From positions 1 through 43,629 of the forward strand of contig CALIUI010000092.1 of the NCBI GenBank assembly GCA_938048815.1: a DNA stretch of 43,629 nt, in the 5' to 3' direction. The position numbers and the translations under genes are program-made. Every line of letters begins with the position of its first letter. Within the stretch, counting starts at the first letter, position 1. Shown in pieces: positions 43,387 through 43,629 of this stretch. The stretch is from an uncultured Aquificaceae bacterium (GTDB lineage: Bacteria; Aquificota; Aquificia; Aquificales; Aquificaceae). Below the pieces are notes generated by a model. That model was not told the DNA's origin, did not search any database, and saw nothing but the letters and a program-made list of their open reading frames with translations.

Positions 43387-43414
43387 CACTTTGAGTGCTA
43401 CAAAGTGTTATAAT
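43387..43414 (+). promoter_or_regulatory. Promoter with an operator-like inverted repeat
   Basis: TATAAT is at 43409-43414, and directly upstream lies a perfect inverted repeat, CACTTTG (43387-43393) and CAAAGTG (43401-43407), 7 bp arms with a 7-bp spacer. It covers the place of the -35 box, which has no good match, so a regulator could bind there. The aldolase-like gene starts 20 nt after the -10 box and has GGAG in the leader. The 80 nt before it contain a CCCTT-A-AAGGG palindrome but nothing else recognised. Confidence 0.5.
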
Positions 43415-43434
43415 TCTTTAAACTGGAGTCCAAC

Positions 43435-43629
43435 ATGAGCTTAGGAAAGATAGTAAGACTTGAAAGGCTTATGAACAGAGAAACAAATAAAACTATCATA
43501 GTGCCCATGGACCATGGTGTTAGCTCCGGTCCCATAGAGGGTATAGAGGACATAAAGAAGGCGGTAAGCGACGTGGCAGAGGGTGGCGCCAATGCGGTGG
43601 TCCTTCACAAGGGCATGGTAAGAGCGGGG
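43435..43629 (+). CDS. DhnA-type class I aldolase / ADH synthase, N-terminal part
   Basis: The gene runs off the right edge; 65 residues are visible. [20 protein letters not shown] and the [10 protein letters not shown] segment match the DhnA family, which includes archaeal-type class I fructose-1,6-bisphosphate aldolase and 2-amino-3,7-dideoxy-threo-hept-6-ulosonate synthase. The two activities cannot be separated from this part. The ATG has GGAG 7 nt upstream. The Schiff-base lysine would lie outside the window. Confidence 0.82.
   Translation, partial: MSLGKIVRLERLMNRETNKTIIVPMDHGVSSGPIEGIEDIKKAVSDVAEGGANAVVLHKGMVRAG

Noticed and set aside
1-43629. CRISPR array
   Set aside because: No series of regularly spaced direct repeats was found; the repeated sequences are the three transposon copies and short palindromes.

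Overview
The window looks like chromosome from a hyperthermophilic, hydrogen-oxidising member of the Aquificaceae (Hydrogenobacter/Thermocrinis type). The evidence is a full reverse gyrase, a cytoplasmic hyhBGSL-type [NiFe] hydrogenase, an AT-leaning but not extreme base composition, lysine- and glutamate-rich proteins, and very tight gene packing with many 4-nt ATGA overlaps. The genus assignment is inference; no rRNA gene is present.

Layout. 1-352: the 5' part of a tnpB-like transposon gene runs off the left edge, followed by a free-standing transcription unit (consensus promoter, about 100 nt, strong terminator) that looks like a small RNA. 353-3684: sfsA-pncA, then hpt and an acetyltransferase on the minus strand, then prfB. 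3648-7528: the four hydrogenase genes, overlapping prfB. 7562-11329: a TatD nuclease/radical-SAM fusion, a small unknown protein, a PAP2 phosphatase, an ArnT-like glycosyltransferase and queF. 11304-15155, minus strand: a membrane transglutaminase, an HD phosphohydrolase and an unknown protein. 15186-15888: a decayed GH5 endoglucanase. 16082-18671: a secreted SCP2-like protein, then truA, ybeY and phoH on the minus strand. 18880-24490, minus strand: a membrane protein, reverse gyrase, der and hemerythrin. 24607-26805: lipoprotein, lgt and sppA. 26795-27064: a Memo-family relic beside tRNA-Arg(CCG). 27087-32001: murC-recJ, a mini-transposon and rpoD. 31982-38960: a dehydrogenase, a small unknown protein, an ACT protein and def, then a three-gene BadF/HgdC-type activase system. 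39054-43629: argG-aroD, a zinc-ribbon protein, a second mini-transposon, an alpha/beta hydrolase, a dolichol-kinase-like protein, a coiled-coil protein and the start of a DhnA-type aldolase.

How it works together. Most genes are housekeeping: translation (prfB, def, truA, ybeY, der), envelope (murC, lgt, sppA, PAP2/GT39), nucleotide and amino-acid metabolism (pncA, hpt, argG, aroD) and DNA topology and repair (reverse gyrase, recJ). The hydrogenase links H2 to NAD(P)H. Many promoters put a TATAAT-like -10 box 6-9 nt before the start codon, which predicts leaderless mRNAs, while genes inside operons carry Shine-Dalgarno sequences. At three divergent gene pairs the two start codons are 22 bp, 14 bp or less than one codon apart.

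The less ordinary parts are the small-RNA unit with a C-rich tract (a one-nucleotide-loop G-quadruplex motif on the other strand), a family of deleted tnpB-type elements with imperfect terminal inverted repeats and compensating hairpins, the split activase system of unknown substrate, the TatD-radical SAM fusion and two gene relics (GH5, Memo).
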